Positions 1 through 10,263 of a stretch of 64,000 nucleotides of DNA are shown piece after piece. Within the stretch, counting starts at the first letter, position 1, and each line of letters starts with the position of its first letter. Both the position numbers and the translations under genes were made by a program. The notes under the pieces were generated by a model that was not told where the DNA came from, ran no database searches, and saw only the letters and a program-made list of their open reading frames with translations. The stretch lies in the NCBI GenBank assembly GCA_949358305.1, contig OX442322.1, positions 2,108,001 through 2,172,000 of the forward strand, written 5' to 3'. This DNA comes from Strigamia acuminata (Eukaryota; Arthropoda; Chilopoda; Geophilomorpha; Linotaeniidae).

Positions 1-204
1 TCTACTACAACACCCTGGAACTCTGTCAACACACGACCGTCCTGGTCGGTGTCCGCACTCTCTCTCTCTGCAACTCCTCCCCACACCACTTAGCTCCCTC
101 CTTCCCCCGGGCTAGATCACCTTGCCCAATCAGGGGGTGATCTTGGGGCCGTATGGCGGTGTGTGGCAGTGACGTAGGTCACCCCAGGTGGCCTGACGGT
201 CACA
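1..204 (-). repeat. 3' LTR of element A, partial
   Basis: These 204 bases match 18055-18258 with no difference that I noticed, including a TC-rich run near 58-72. The rest of the LTR lies before the window. Read on the minus strand the LTR starts TGTGACCGTC. Confidence 0.8.
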
Positions 205-217
205 TCTCCCCCCCTCC
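205..217 (-). other. Polypurine tract of element A
   Basis: On the minus strand this is a G-rich purine run directly abutting the TG of the 3' LTR, the usual plus-strand DNA primer site. Bases 218-949 between it and the third ORF are A-rich and hold no ORF that I can support. Confidence 0.7.
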
Positions 218-949
218 GAAAAAGGTAAGGAACACAGGGGCCACACACAACACCAACGGGGCCATGCGAACCGAGGCAAACACAACACGAGACTTCCTTT
301 GCCGAATGCGGACTGATGCCGTTGGTTCGAAAGTTACGGCACCGTCGTGCATCGGGCTAACGGTTGGTGTCACTCGTCCGGAGACTGCAGCACCGCCCGC
401 CCCCGACGGTAGCAACACGGGACAACGGAACTCACCCAAGCCTGGATTGGCCGAAAACAAAAATCAACTATTGAAAATTATACAAATTTAAAAAACAATT
501 CACCGAGTCTGAGCGTAACAGACCCGGGATGAAAGAATAGTAATGACGATTAAACAAACAAAAAAAAAAATGTGTAAATCAAACAAGGATGGGAGAGGTT
601 GGTCAATCCTCTCGGAAAAAAAAATTTTACGCTAAACAAATTGTGTCAAGAAAAGAAAAACTTAAAAAAAAAACACGTATATTACAAAAATACCAGCCGG
701 GACCTGACCTAGATCCATGGGCCGGGAGGTCCTCGGATGAGAAACCTCAGATGGCCTTTCCCCTTCACCGGTCGCTCATGGGAGTGGTGCGGCGTAGGTG
801 ACGCACGAGGCGCAACGCTTCCACGGCCGGACGTCCATGTTTCACCGGTTGCGGCAAGATCCTAGGGAAACAAATAAAAGGTCGGGACCGAAATGGTCCG
901 TCGTCTGTACAATTAGTAGCATACCACCGAGGCAGCTACCACGGCCTTT

Positions 950-2944
950 TCAGGGGCCTGGCGCATCCTCCGATGGTCGGTCCTCGTGCGAGGTTTCTTG
1001 CGAGACCTCGTCGCTGACGACAATTACTTCAGGTGACTCGAAAAGGGGCGGAGAGAAACTCTCCGCCTTCCTAACTGCCATGCGCGGTTCGGGGAGTGGT
1101 GCCAGCCTGGCTCCTTCCTCCGTTACTGCGGATGATGTTGACGCCGAAGGAGAAGTACGAGACTTCTTGGCCTTCCTTCCCTTCCTCCGTCGGGAACGGT
1201 GTGGTCTGCCTGGCGTCCTCGGGATGTCACCTGGAGCGTCGCTGTCTTCGCACGGGGAGGAGAGGAGCATGGCGGCGTCCGCCCTTGCTTCCGTTTCCTC
1301 TTCCGATTGAGACTCCGGGGTCATCTGACCTTGTGGGGTACCGATCTCTGGTGAGAGGGTCTCCATGAACTCCTCAATCGTAGCAGGGGGTTTCCTTGAA
1401 GGTTGCTTGCCCCAGAGCGGCTCGAGCAGTGCTTCCATGTCCTCTGCCTCGTTCGCCAGCTCGGCGGGAGTGACGTCGACCTTGGACACCGGTCGAATCG
1501 GCCACATCTGTACACTCATGGGCGGAGGGAGAAGCATGTACCACTTCTGCACGGATTCGCCCAAGCAGGCCTTCAATGCCCGCACGATCTCATCCCATCG
1601 GCGCAGCCGTGATGTTTCGGCCGCGGTTGCCGGGATCTGGAGCGACATGTACATTTTCAGGCGAATCACGGCCAAAGCAGTTGCCGTTCGGGCCTCGTTC
1701 CTGAACGCATCCACAAATGCAACATGAAGGCTCCTCCACCGATTGAGTTCCGCTAACCAGAGGTTCATCACCTCAGGGGATGCTGCGGCTAAGCGTGGCA
1801 CCCCGCTGATGATACCCTCTCTAGTGATGTACGGGGTACCTTGCGGTTCCCAGCGTATACCTGGTAGCGGGTTGCAGAGATCCGGTTCGAGGATCGCCAC
1901 AGTACCCTGGCCCAAGGGGGTCGCGGTCGTCGCCGACTCGCCACCCTCCCGCGTCGTTCCGCTCGTCGCTGGTTCCAGTACGATGGACCGCTGCTGTTCG
2001 CGGGCACCAAGGGACAAACCCTCTAGACCGCTCACATGCAGTTGTCTCGCCACTGGCTCGGGCGTCGGCACCGCCGGCGGCACGATACTCGAACTTGCCT
2101 GCTGGGTGTCCGATGTCTCCATGGGAGGCGGCGTCATCGGGCCTCGTCTCCGCCTCGGCTCCATCTCCATGGCTTGCGAGTAGGTGGGTGGTGGTTTGGG
2201 GCGGTCAATAGCCGTCTCCGTCTCCATAGGCACATCCTGGGCGACGGTTCCTCCTGAGCTCTGTGAACCCTCATCCCACGCGGTGTCGTCCTGCATCAAG
2301 CGCGCCTCGGCCTCGGCCTCCGCCAGTGCCTGTCTCTGCGCTGCTGCGGCGCGCGCCTTCCTCGCATTCTCCTTAATCCGTTTGCGCATGTGTTTGGACT
2401 GGTATCGCTCCTGGTCCGGCGTCGCGTTGGGGACTTGCTTTCGCCAGTCCTCCATGGCAACACGCAGCTTCTCGGCCTCTACCTCTCCCCACTTGCTGCC
2501 TGGCTGGTTGACGTGCTGGCGTTTCGGGGTGGGCTGCGTTAGCCCTGCCGCTGCTGCGCCACGCGTCCTGGGCCTAGACCTCGTCGGCTGGGCGGCTCGA
2601 GAAGGACCTGGGAGCGGGTTGTCGAAGTCCACCACGGGCGTGTAGTCGTCTGGGGGAGCGTCACGGGAGAAACCGGCGTTAGCCAGTGTATCCAGACGTG
2701 TCTCCCAGTTCGGGGTGCTTGCCCACGATATCACCGACCGGCGAGAACGATCACCACTCGGGACAGACTGGTGCAGTTGGAACCAGCGCTGGAGCGGAAA
2801 CGCGGAGTGCACGAGACCGAAACCCAAACAGTTCTGGCACGGCGCCTCACACGTATTCGGCTGGACTATCCAGCACTGACCCACGCAAATGGGGCAAATG
2901 CACCACCACTCCCACTTGCGACCCTCGCGATCTCCCGAATGTCT
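950..2944 (-). CDS. Element A third ORF (main exon), unknown function
   Basis: I do not recognise this protein of about 664 residues. The frame opens at 2944, directly after a TAG at 2945-2947 that forms part of a splice-acceptor-like sequence (TTTTGTTATAG), and no ATG lies near the N-terminus, so a spliced leader exon probably supplies the start. The first 45 residues are Cys-rich (C-I-C-P-I-C, then spaced C, C, C-x2-C), suggesting zinc binding. A disordered Pro/Arg/Ala-rich stretch follows, then a helical middle domain near residues 380-490, then a basic cluster (RSRRRKGRKAKKSR) like a nuclear localisation signal, and an acidic C-terminus. There is no signal peptide or membrane helix, so it is not a normal env. 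It sits between integrase and the 3' LTR, as in elements B and D, but I cannot align it to them with confidence. Confidence 0.6.
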   Translation of the reverse strand, partial: RHSGDREGRKWEWWCICPICVGQCWIVQPNTCEAPCQNCLGFGLVHSAFPLQRWFQLHQSVPSGDRSRRSVISWASTPNWETRLDTLANAGFSRDAPPDDYTPVVDFDNPLPGPSRAAQPTRSRPRTRGAAAAGLTQPTPKRQHVNQPGSKWGEVEAEKLRVAMEDWRKQVPNATPDQERYQSKHMRKRIKENARKARAAAAQRQALAEAEAEARLMQDDTAWDEGSQSSGGTVAQDVPMETETAIDRPKPPPTYSQAMEMEPRRRRGPMTPPPMETSDTQQASSSIVPPAVPTPEPVARQLHVSGLEGLSLGAREQQRSIVLEPATSGTTREGGESATTATPLGQGTVAILEPDLCNPLPGIRWEPQGTPYITREGIISGVPRLAAASPEVMNLWLAELNRWRSLHVAFVDAFRNEARTATALAVIRLKMYMSLQIPATAAETSRLRRWDEIVRALKACLGESVQKWYMLLPPPMSVQMWPIRPVSKVDVTPAELANEAEDMEALLEPLWGKQPSRKPPATIEEFMETLSPEIGTPQGQMTPESQSEEETEARADAAMLLSSPCEDSDAPGDIPRTPGRPHRSRRRKGRKAKKSRTSPSASTSSAVTEEGARLAPLPEPRMAVRKAESFSPPLFESPEVIVVSDEVSQETSHEDRPSEDAPGP

Positions 2945-2962
2945 CTATAACAAAATCAATAA
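2945..2962 (-). promoter_or_regulatory. Splice-acceptor-like site before element A third ORF
   Basis: On the minus strand a T-rich run ends TTATAG and the third ORF frame opens at the next base. The site is analogous in position to acceptors in elements B (29766) and D (59369). One possible donor is AAG/GTAAAA with intron start at 4510, directly after an ATG AAG at 4516-4511 in phase 0. That pairing is only a guess. Confidence 0.5.
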
Positions 2963-4979
2963 AGTAAAATTAATACCAATAATCAAAGTAGAAGAAAAAT
3001 CACTCAAGGGGCAGCTGGCAACAGCGGAGTTGAGATAAGTGACGCGAGAGCGCGGTAAAACCTGCTTCTCAGCGTCCGGTCAGCGCGCATGCGTGAGAAC
3101 ACATTGCGTCACTGGTTCACAATATCGGCGGAGTCTTCGAGCGAGCGGAAGTTCGCTTCGAAGTTACGCCTGATAACGTCCCATCGAAAAACTACAACTG
3201 GTGAAGCAGTTGCACGTTTTCGATGTGAGATGCAGCGGCAGTGCGATGAGTGTTTAAACTGCTCGCCGCCGTTTCTTCCTGACCACTAGGGAGGATCATA
3301 GGACCACAGCCGTTACGGAGATCGCAACTGTCATGGCGGAACGTTCTGAGCCAACGTGCCGCAATGAGCCGATCATCCGTGCCGTCTTGGTTCCTAGAAT
3401 CCCCAAGTGAGATTGAAGACAATAATGAAAGCCAATTCAACACCAGCAACAGGCGATCGGTGGACGGTCGAAACCGTTCCGGCCGTGCGCCGCCGCTGGC
3501 CGAAAAACAACTCGAAAAACGAAGGAAAGGGAAAATTTAGAAAGTAAAAAACTAAGCTAGATAAATTAAGACCTGATCCTCAGAAGAAATGTTCGAAATT
3601 TTTTAAGACTTGAGATGGTGAAGCAGAAGGAGAAAAAGAATAAGCTTCCACTTGCCGTAATATCTCGTAAACAACAAGCTATCAAGAAAAAAGAAGCAAA
3701 AAACCCAACAGACAGTAAAACTAAAAGCAAAGGGAATTAAAGAACAAGTTGGGATTGGAAGATCACACCGCGCCGCCGAGGGATTAGGGACTAATCCCCC
3801 CTCGTCGCGGTTGACCTTTCCTCGCTTTCCGCATTGTTTCTGCGGCCTGCGGTCAATGACTGGAGGGGCGTCGCTAAGCTGACTGTCTCCACCAAGTCTG
3901 ACCACAAGTCGGATCTTATACTGGTAACGCGCGAGATCTTTGTGGGACCCAGATACCCATAAAAACGGCATTGGCTCCTCACAAGATTCGCCACCGCATC
4001 CCGCCAAACTAACAAAAGGTGTGGAAAAACGGTGATAGAATGAGAGAAAAAAAAGAAAAACTATTCGTGAGACTCGAAAAGAAAAAAAAGAAAATAAACT
4101 GCCCATGTAAAAAAAAATACAAGAAGGAAAAAAGGAAAAAAGGAAAAATAGAAGGAGAAATGATGATCGCGGTGGCGAACGAAAAGTGAAACTGATCGCT
4201 GCCCGAACACGATCCGTGCGGAAAAACGAGGGAAAACCAAGCTTTTCTCACACAAATGTTTGTGGAATCAAGTAAAGAACACAAATTGAGATTTCTCCCT
4301 AAGTGTTTCTGTGACTTAGTTCAGATGCGGTGCAGTTTTGTGAAAAACTCCCAACCCGCATCCGCGCCTGCTAACGGCGGCCGAAGCTGCCGCTTGCATT
4401 GCGATGAACGTAATTCAAGACGGAATGAGGGGAGAGGGGCAAGGGATGAGCGAATGTCAACAAGTGATGTTAAACAAGAACGGATAAAGTCCAAAACGAA
4501 CCAGTTTTACCTTCATTGCGAAGAAAGATAACTTCTCGGCGAAAAATTTCGGCGCAAACGAGAGGGAAAAACTGATGTTGACAGTGTAAACACTCAACAC
4601 AGAATGGGGAAACAGGATGTGAAAACCCTCGACCAAGTGCCTTTGGGTCTAAACAATGCCCGACCCCTGCCCTGTGATTGGAGACCTAGCTCCCCCTCCT
4701 CCCCTTTATTGGGGCAATCCCAATATTCCATCGAAAAATATTCCATGGGGACGTAAGATAAGAAAAATAGCACAACAAAATTGGTTTATTGCAGGAAACC
4801 ATTTCCACCAGATGTCCACATGTGCCGGGATTAATATTCCAGCAAAATAACTTGCTTAAAAAATAGCGGCCACGATGTTTCCATCGTTGCCATGGCTACG
4901 CGTCCACCGGGAGATGCCGTGACATCACTTCAGCGACTCAGTCATCAACACGTGGTTTCACGGAAACGTGAAAACGCGG
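2963..4979 (-). other. Non-coding stretch between integrase and third ORF of element A
   Basis: About 2 kb without a supportable gene. It is A/T-rich with purine-rich blocks at 4020-4180. If the third ORF is spliced, this would be mostly intron. Confidence 0.5.
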
Positions 4980-6608
4980 TTAATGGTCATCACGGAATCT
5001 CAACGGCTTGTTACGTAGCCGTTTACCTAAAACCGGGCGTCGCGGAGAAATCCTCATCGGTTTCTTCCTCGCACGCTTCGTTTTACGTTTAACTCCGGTT
5101 ACTTCGGTAGGCGGAGCCACAGGAGTTGGCGGCGGGCCCTCAGCTGCAGGTTCGATGACCTCAACAGGTGGAACCGTTTCCGCCGCATCCTCGGCTACCG
5201 GCCAGGTGGGTGTGGACTCGGGTGGTATATACCGCCTCAAGTTCACAATATTTACCGGACCTTTACATTTCAGCGTAATCGGCGTTGCCACCGTGTACAC
5301 CAAAGGACTGATGACCTTTGTGACAACGTACGGGCCTTCGAATCGATCTTCCAACGACGCAGCATAACGGAGCGCTTTAACCGACAGTGGGTGAGTTCGA
5401 AGCAATACTAAATCATCCACCTCAAATGTATCGTCGCTACGATGTTGATCGTAATAAGACTTCTGTTTCTGTTTAGCCAGCGACTTATTTTTGAGCGCTG
5501 CCTTCAACAACACATCCATCCTAGAGACCAACATTCTCACCGTGTCGTACGGCTGCTCGGGGTCGAAGGGTGCATCCAGAGCCACACCGCGACTATCCCA
5601 AAACGGACGTAACTCACGGAGATACGTTAGCATTGCTGGTGATAAACCCGTTGTTGCCGATGGGGCCGTGCGCAAGGCGAAATTAATGCTATTGATGCAT
5701 CGGTCCCACTGGTCATGTTCGGACGTGAAAATCTGAAGCATAATTTTAATGTTCCGATTGACTCGTTCGGTGTAATTAGTTTGCGGGTGATATGGTGACG
5801 TCCTTAACGGAGTGACACCTGCCTCCCTGCACAACTCATTGTATACCTCTGAAATAAATTGTTTTCCGTTATCACTTACGATGAACCGAGGGCATCCATG
5901 ATTATGAAAGAAACGCAACAACACGGGCACGACACTTGAAATTTTCGCCGTCCGCATCGCCGTAGCCTCAACCCATCCAGTGGCATAGTCCACAATCACC
6001 AGAATATACCTGTTCCGGTCTCTCGTCATTGGTTTCGGGCCCATGAAGTCGACTCCGAGTCTTTCGAATCGGCCTATCATTGGTGAAACTGGCATCAGGA
6101 GTCCGGTTGGTTTCCTCTGCACAGGCTTGCAGCGCTGGCAACGGTCACACCTTGCGATGTAATCCCGCACACTGCGTCTGAATCCAGGCCAGAAAAAACT
6201 CCGACGTAATCTCTCAGTTGTAACATCGACACCGCCATGTCCAGACAATGGGTGATCGTGCACAACCTTGAGACAGCGGTCATGCAACGAAACTGGCACC
6301 ACGATTTTCAGTCCGGAGCCGTATTCCGTGTTTTCCAGGAACATATCTGTCTTCAACGGGGCGTTTATATACAACACTCCGTTTGAAGCTAACATAAAGT
6401 CAGTCTTGTACTGTAGCATGAGCGGTGAGAGTTGGGATAGGGACGTCTCGTCTCCTTTCTCCATCTTCAACCACTTAATTAGGATTGCACAATCGGCGTC
6501 GGCCAACTGACCCGTCCGTATCTCATCGAGAGACATAGTTAGATCAGCCGACCCAGAGGCCAAAAGTGAGTGTGACAGCAAAAGTGCGTTCGCTTCTCCG
6601 GGTAGAGC
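4980..6608 (-). CDS. Element A integrase (pol C-terminal part)
   Basis: Ty3/gypsy integrase, which inserts the cDNA into the host genome. A zinc-binding H-H-C-C module is visible (HPLSGHGG then CDRCQRCK), followed by the catalytic core with D in GVDFMGPK, D in VSDNGKQF and E in YTERVNRN. A GPY-type module (FEGPYVV) and a basic C-terminal tail ending near KPLRFRDDH follow. The reading frame is the same as RT, from which it is separated by a single TAG at 6609-6611. The first ATG after that stop is at 6581. Either this is a polyprotein with one nonsense change, or a stop suppressed at low rate. All catalytic residues look intact. Confidence 0.85.
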   Translation of the reverse strand, partial: ALPGEANALLLSHSLLASGSADLTMSLDEIRTGQLADADCAILIKWLKMEKGDETSLSQLSPLMLQYKTDFMLASNGVLYINAPLKTDMFLENTEYGSGLKIVVPVSLHDRCLKVVHDHPLSGHGGVDVTTERLRRSFFWPGFRRSVRDYIARCDRCQRCKPVQRKPTGLLMPVSPMIGRFERLGVDFMGPKPMTRDRNRYILVIVDYATGWVEATAMRTAKISSVVPVLLRFFHNHGCPRFIVSDNGKQFISEVYNELCREAGVTPLRTSPYHPQTNYTERVNRNIKIMLQIFTSEHDQWDRCINSINFALRTAPSATTGLSPAMLTYLRELRPFWDSRGVALDAPFDPEQPYDTVRMLVSRMDVLLKAALKNKSLAKQKQKSYYDQHRSDDTFEVDDLVLLRTHPLSVKALRYAASLEDRFEGPYVVTKVISPLVYTVATPITLKCKGPVNIVNLRRYIPPESTPTWPVAEDAAETVPPVEVIEPAAEGPPPTPVAPPTEVTGVKRKTKRARKKPMRISPRRPVLGKRLRNKPLRFRDDH

Positions 6609-8135
6609 CTATGATGTCGTTAAGTCGTCATCTAGGCTCACTCGTGAGAGCGCATCAGCCACCTTGTTGTCTACACCTTTTCGGTATTTAATAATAAAAT
6701 CCTCCTGCTGAAGTTTCATAGCCCATCGAGCCAAACGACCGGACGGATTCTCGCATGACATAAGCCACTTAAGAGCCATATGGTCTGTTTCGACTACGAA
6801 CTTTGAATACTCCACGTACGGCTTGAACTTATTAACAGCCCAAACCACTCCTAGGCATTCGAGCTCTGAAGCGCTGTAGTTAGCCTCTGCACCCTGGAGA
6901 GTGCGGCTAGCGTAGGCGACAGGTCTCACCTTCTCTTCGTCATCAGCCTGCATGAGGACTGCACCGAGACCGCCTGCACTAGCATCGGTGTGAATGATGA
7001 AAGGGCGGGCAAAATCAGGCAAAGGTAGCACGATCCCATTAGCCAGCTGATGCTTCAGAGTCGTGAAAGCATCTTGGCACTCCTTCGACCAACTCCATGC
7101 TATATCCTTTTTGAGGAGCAGGAAGAATGGTTTCGAAGTAATGTTCAGATCTTTCAGTAATGGCGCGTAGAATCCAACCATACCGATAAAACGTTGCAAC
7201 TGCTTTACGTTCTTCGGCGGCGGATACTCCACGATCGCTTGCACCTTGCTTCCGTTTGGACTGTATCCTATAGGTGTCATGGTGAAACCAAGGAAATCCC
7301 AGTCAGCAGGGCAAACAAACGATTTAGATGGGCTAGCCGTCAGGTTTACCTTCTCCAATCGGGCCAACACATCCGCCAAATGCATCAAGTGTTCATCAAA
7401 TGACTTGCTGTAAATGACAATGTCATCCAGAAAAGCCAGAGCCCACTTGAACTTCGCTTCCCCCAAAACCTCGTCCATCATGCGTTGAAACGCACTGGGT
7501 GCATTACACAACCCGAACGGCATTCTAGTAAATTGGAACGTGCCCTCAGGGGTGGCAAAAGCTGTTTTGCACTTGTCTTCGGGCTTCAACTTAATTTGGT
7601 AGTAGCCCTTAGTCAAGTCTAGAGTCGTAAAATAAGTACTCCCCCCCAGACACGCCAAAATCATAGAGATTGACGGCATTTGATAGACGTCTTTCTCGGT
7701 GACCTTGTTCAGTTGTCGGAAATCGATACAAAGACGATAGTTACCACACTTCTTCTTCACGATGACCGGCGGATTCTTGTAGCTGCTTTCGCATCTCTCA
7801 ACCTCACCTTTGCTAAGTGACTCTTCCACCAATTGGCGAAAAATTTCAGCTTTAGCGGGGTTCATCGGTCGATCTCTGCATTTAAAAGGTGGGTTATCAC
7901 CGGTGGGGATCTTATGTTCCGCATCCGGGTGACAACCAGCTTTATCGCTAAAGGTACGGCTGTATTCGTCAATTAAATACGACAACCTCACCTTCTGCGA
8001 ATCATCGAGTTCACATTTCGACATTAAACGTTCCGCAAGCGTAGGCCCAGCAGATTCGCCAGCTATCCGTGAGGATTCGGCGAGCTCCCACTGGTCCACG
8101 ACAGGGACCGCTAGATCTACTCTATATGGTTGGGG
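6609..8135 (-). CDS. Element A reverse transcriptase / RNase H
   Basis: Ty3/gypsy RT and RNase H, which copy the RNA genome into DNA. Visible motifs are LCIDFRQLN, LDLTKGYYQ, FTRMPFGLCNAP, the catalytic FLDD (ALAFLDDIVIYS), the thumb LGFTM, and RNase H with HTDASAGGLGAVL, ELECLGVVWA and ETDHMALKWL, ending in KVADALSRV. No ATG opens the frame. It is open from 8135 and overlaps the protease frame by about 19 nt in the -1 direction, so it is probably reached by frameshifting. It ends at TAG 6609-6611, with integrase continuing in frame beyond. The domain itself is undamaged. Confidence 0.88.
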   Translation of the reverse strand, partial: PQPYRVDLAVPVVDQWELAESSRIAGESAGPTLAERLMSKCELDDSQKVRLSYLIDEYSRTFSDKAGCHPDAEHKIPTGDNPPFKCRDRPMNPAKAEIFRQLVEESLSKGEVERCESSYKNPPVIVKKKCGNYRLCIDFRQLNKVTEKDVYQMPSISMILACLGGSTYFTTLDLTKGYYQIKLKPEDKCKTAFATPEGTFQFTRMPFGLCNAPSAFQRMMDEVLGEAKFKWALAFLDDIVIYSKSFDEHLMHLADVLARLEKVNLTASPSKSFVCPADWDFLGFTMTPIGYSPNGSKVQAIVEYPPPKNVKQLQRFIGMVGFYAPLLKDLNITSKPFFLLLKKDIAWSWSKECQDAFTTLKHQLANGIVLPLPDFARPFIIHTDASAGGLGAVLMQADDEEKVRPVAYASRTLQGAEANYSASELECLGVVWAVNKFKPYVEYSKFVVETDHMALKWLMSCENPSGRLARWAMKLQQEDFIIKYRKGVDNKVADALSRVSLDDDLTTS

Positions 8136-8707
8136 TCAAAAGGAAATGTCTCCTCCGGATTATCAAGGTGAAACCAATCATTCCGGGGCAATCTAATCAC
8201 GATGTTGTTCCCCTTAATCCAGTTGCACCCGAGGAGGATGAAACACGAACTAGAGGGTAACACCGGGAAACGGATCTTTTGACTCCCAGTTCTCCAGCAC
8301 AGAAGCAACTCGAGTATCCCAACTGGACTCGTTACTCTGTCACCAGTCATAACCCTAATAGGATTCTTACAGGGTTCAATCAGGTGCATGAGACTAAACC
8401 TGTCGGCCATAGCGCTACTGATATAAGGACCCGTTGCGCCGCAGTCAACCAAAGCCTTTGTCTCATGGCCGTTCAAGCAAACATTGATGTAGGGAAGAGG
8501 GCAATTCCAATCCCTAACAGCAACGTGTACTATATCGAATACCCCAACCTCGGGAAGTCCCGAGAAGGGGTGTGGTTCTGAAGGTGAGAAGTCTGCAAAG
8601 ATATCATCATCCAAATCAGTCCCACTGGGTATTAAGAAGGAAGCGGCTTGCTCGCAGACTTCGGATGAAATTAATCCTCCGGAGCCTGCTCCAGCTCGTT
8701 TTCCGAC
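8117..8707 (-). CDS. Element A aspartic protease
   Basis: Retropepsin-like protease that would cut the Gag-Pol polyprotein. The active site reads ALVDCGATGPYIS, with D-C-G-A-T where D-S/T-G-A is usual; the Ser-to-Cys change is unusual and may weaken activity. A flap-like region and an ILLGCNWI motif near the C-terminus match the family. The frame is open from 8707, overlaps the end of gag by about 37 nt and lies in the -1 frame relative to it. There is no ATG near its N-terminus. It ends in TAG at 8117-8119, just inside the RT frame. Confidence 0.7.
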   Translation of the reverse strand, partial: VGKRAGAGSGGLISSEVCEQAASFLIPSGTDLDDDIFADFSPSEPHPFSGLPEVGVFDIVHVAVRDWNCPLPYINVCLNGHETKALVDCGATGPYISSAMADRFSLMHLIEPCKNPIRVMTGDRVTSPVGILELLLCWRTGSQKIRFPVLPSSSCFILLGCNWIKGNNIVIRLPRNDWFHLDNPEETFPFDPNHIE

Positions 8708-10263
8708 TCAGTCGTTTCTTCGGTTATACCTTTCGTGAAGAACACAGCTTTCGCCAGTTCCTCAGTCAGGTGGGCCACGCGTTCAGCAGCCTTACCGGCG
8801 AGTTTGTGTTTAATTGTGCAATGACGCTCAAAATGCGGTCCGCCACAATGCCAACAACCTGCGCCAGTAGGTGCGATCGCATGATCCTTCAGCAGGTTAG
8901 ACGCGGGTCGGGTCGCGGCCGTCTTTGGGGTTTCCGTAGGCTTCCCACTAGGGGTCGCCACAGGCTTACCCGTCGGAGGCTTCAACCAACTCCGCGTTCT
9001 ATCTCCGCTTTTCAGGTCAGCAAACTTCGGCAACGCCTGGGCCGGTGGTGAATGCCAATGTGGTATGATTACGCTGGCCGGGTCACGGAACCTTTCCATT
9101 GCCAAAGCTGCTGGGGCGAAACGTACACAGGAGCGTTTCAATCCTAGCCAGGAGTGATCCCATGCCAAGTTGTTCGCTGCCATAGTGCACGTTTCCGGGG
9201 TCATAGCTGCCAAAGCATAGTTAATTTTATACTCATCCGCTATCGGCACCTGCATCTGGTTAAACAACGCGTCCAGGTCCGTCCAAATCTGCAAAGCCGT
9301 CACATCCTTCGCCTGCTTGATGGATACTACTTTCGCGAGTAGTTGGCTGTCGGAAGGTGCGAACCGGGTCTGGAAGGCGACTTCGAACTCATCCCACGTT
9401 TTTACGGGCATCGTCGATTGCCACCAAGATAGGGCGTCACCTGTAAAAAATCTCGACAAGAAACGCCTAGCCACATAATCGAGCTGCAGCTCGGCGAAGA
9501 ACAGATTCGACCTCAGCTGGATGAGAAACGTCCTTGCCGCCGTGCGATCGCCCGAGAACGGGTCCATGCGTATTTGCGCAACATGTTTGGTCAATTGCTC
9601 CACATCTGGTAAACCTTTAGATGTGGGGATGTTGGACTGCGTAATAACTTTATCTGCCGGCACCTCAACCCCGAGATGCATTGAGACGTCCGCGGCGAGA
9701 GGTGGAGTGGTCCACCTCCTCACCTTTTGCGCGGGCATCGCCTGCATCAATCGTGGATTGACAGGTAGGGAGTCGCTCGGTGCAACCGAGTTTATTTCGT
9801 CCGAGACAGAAGCGACCGAACTAATGTCCGAGTCTGCTCCTGAGCCGAGTACACTAGCGCCTCTCCCACCAGCAAACCTGCTTTTCATCTTGTAGTACTT
9901 CGCTTCGAGCGCCTTCAACTCACTAGTGTGAGTTAACAGCTCCTTCGAGCGAGTATCTCTCAACACCTCATTCTGCCTTTCGGCGTCGAGAAACGCTTGG
10001 CGAGTCTCTGATGCCATATGGTCGGAATGTTCAGCCTCTCTACGCGCGGCAGCGGCATCGTTCAGTGCCTGCTGTCGCGTCGTAAGGAGATCTTTTATTG
10101 CTTCCTCGAGGTCGTGCTGTGACGCGAAGTCACCCGCATCCACCCCGAGCAGGTCGGCCAATTTCTCGGCCAACTCTGGATTCAAATCGAGATCCATTGC
10201 CTTCTTAGTCAAAGATCTGGATCTACGTTTTGGTGAGCGTGATTGAGACCGTGTCTTGACCAT
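8671..10263 (-). CDS. Element A Gag
   Basis: Gag structural protein of about 530 residues, which forms the particle and packages RNA. The start is the ATG at 10263 (MVKTRSQSRS). The N-terminus is basic with SP/SR repeats and is followed by a predicted coiled-coil of heptad-like A/E/R residues, then a retrotransposon-gag capsid-type domain (motifs DPFSGDRTAARTFL and ALSWWQSTMP), and a single CCHC zinc knuckle (CWHCGGPHFERHC). The C-terminus is acidic. It overlaps the protease frame at its end, as in retroviruses with separate gag, pro and pol frames. Confidence 0.82.
   Translation of the reverse strand: MVKTRSQSRSPKRRSRSLTKKAMDLDLNPELAEKLADLLGVDAGDFASQHDLEEAIKDLLTTRQQALNDAAAARREAEHSDHMASETRQAFLDAERQNEVLRDTRSKELLTHTSELKALEAKYYKMKSRFAGGRGASVLGSGADSDISSVASVSDEINSVAPSDSLPVNPRLMQAMPAQKVRRWTTPPLAADVSMHLGVEVPADKVITQSNIPTSKGLPDVEQLTKHVAQIRMDPFSGDRTAARTFLIQLRSNLFFAELQLDYVARRFLSRFFTGDALSWWQSTMPVKTWDEFEVAFQTRFAPSDSQLLAKVVSIKQAKDVTALQIWTDLDALFNQMQVPIADEYKINYALAAMTPETCTMAANNLAWDHSWLGLKRSCVRFAPAALAMERFRDPASVIIPHWHSPPAQALPKFADLKSGDRTRSWLKPPTGKPVATPSGKPTETPKTAATRPASNLLKDHAIAPTGAGCWHCGGPHFERHCTIKHKLAGKAAERVAHLTEELAKAVFFTKGITEETTESENELEQAPED

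Noticed and set aside
3603-4284. Hydrophobic minus-strand ORFs (Phe/Ser-rich) around 3600-4284
   Set aside because: They are translations of A-rich simple sequence on the other strand and have no recognisable domain.
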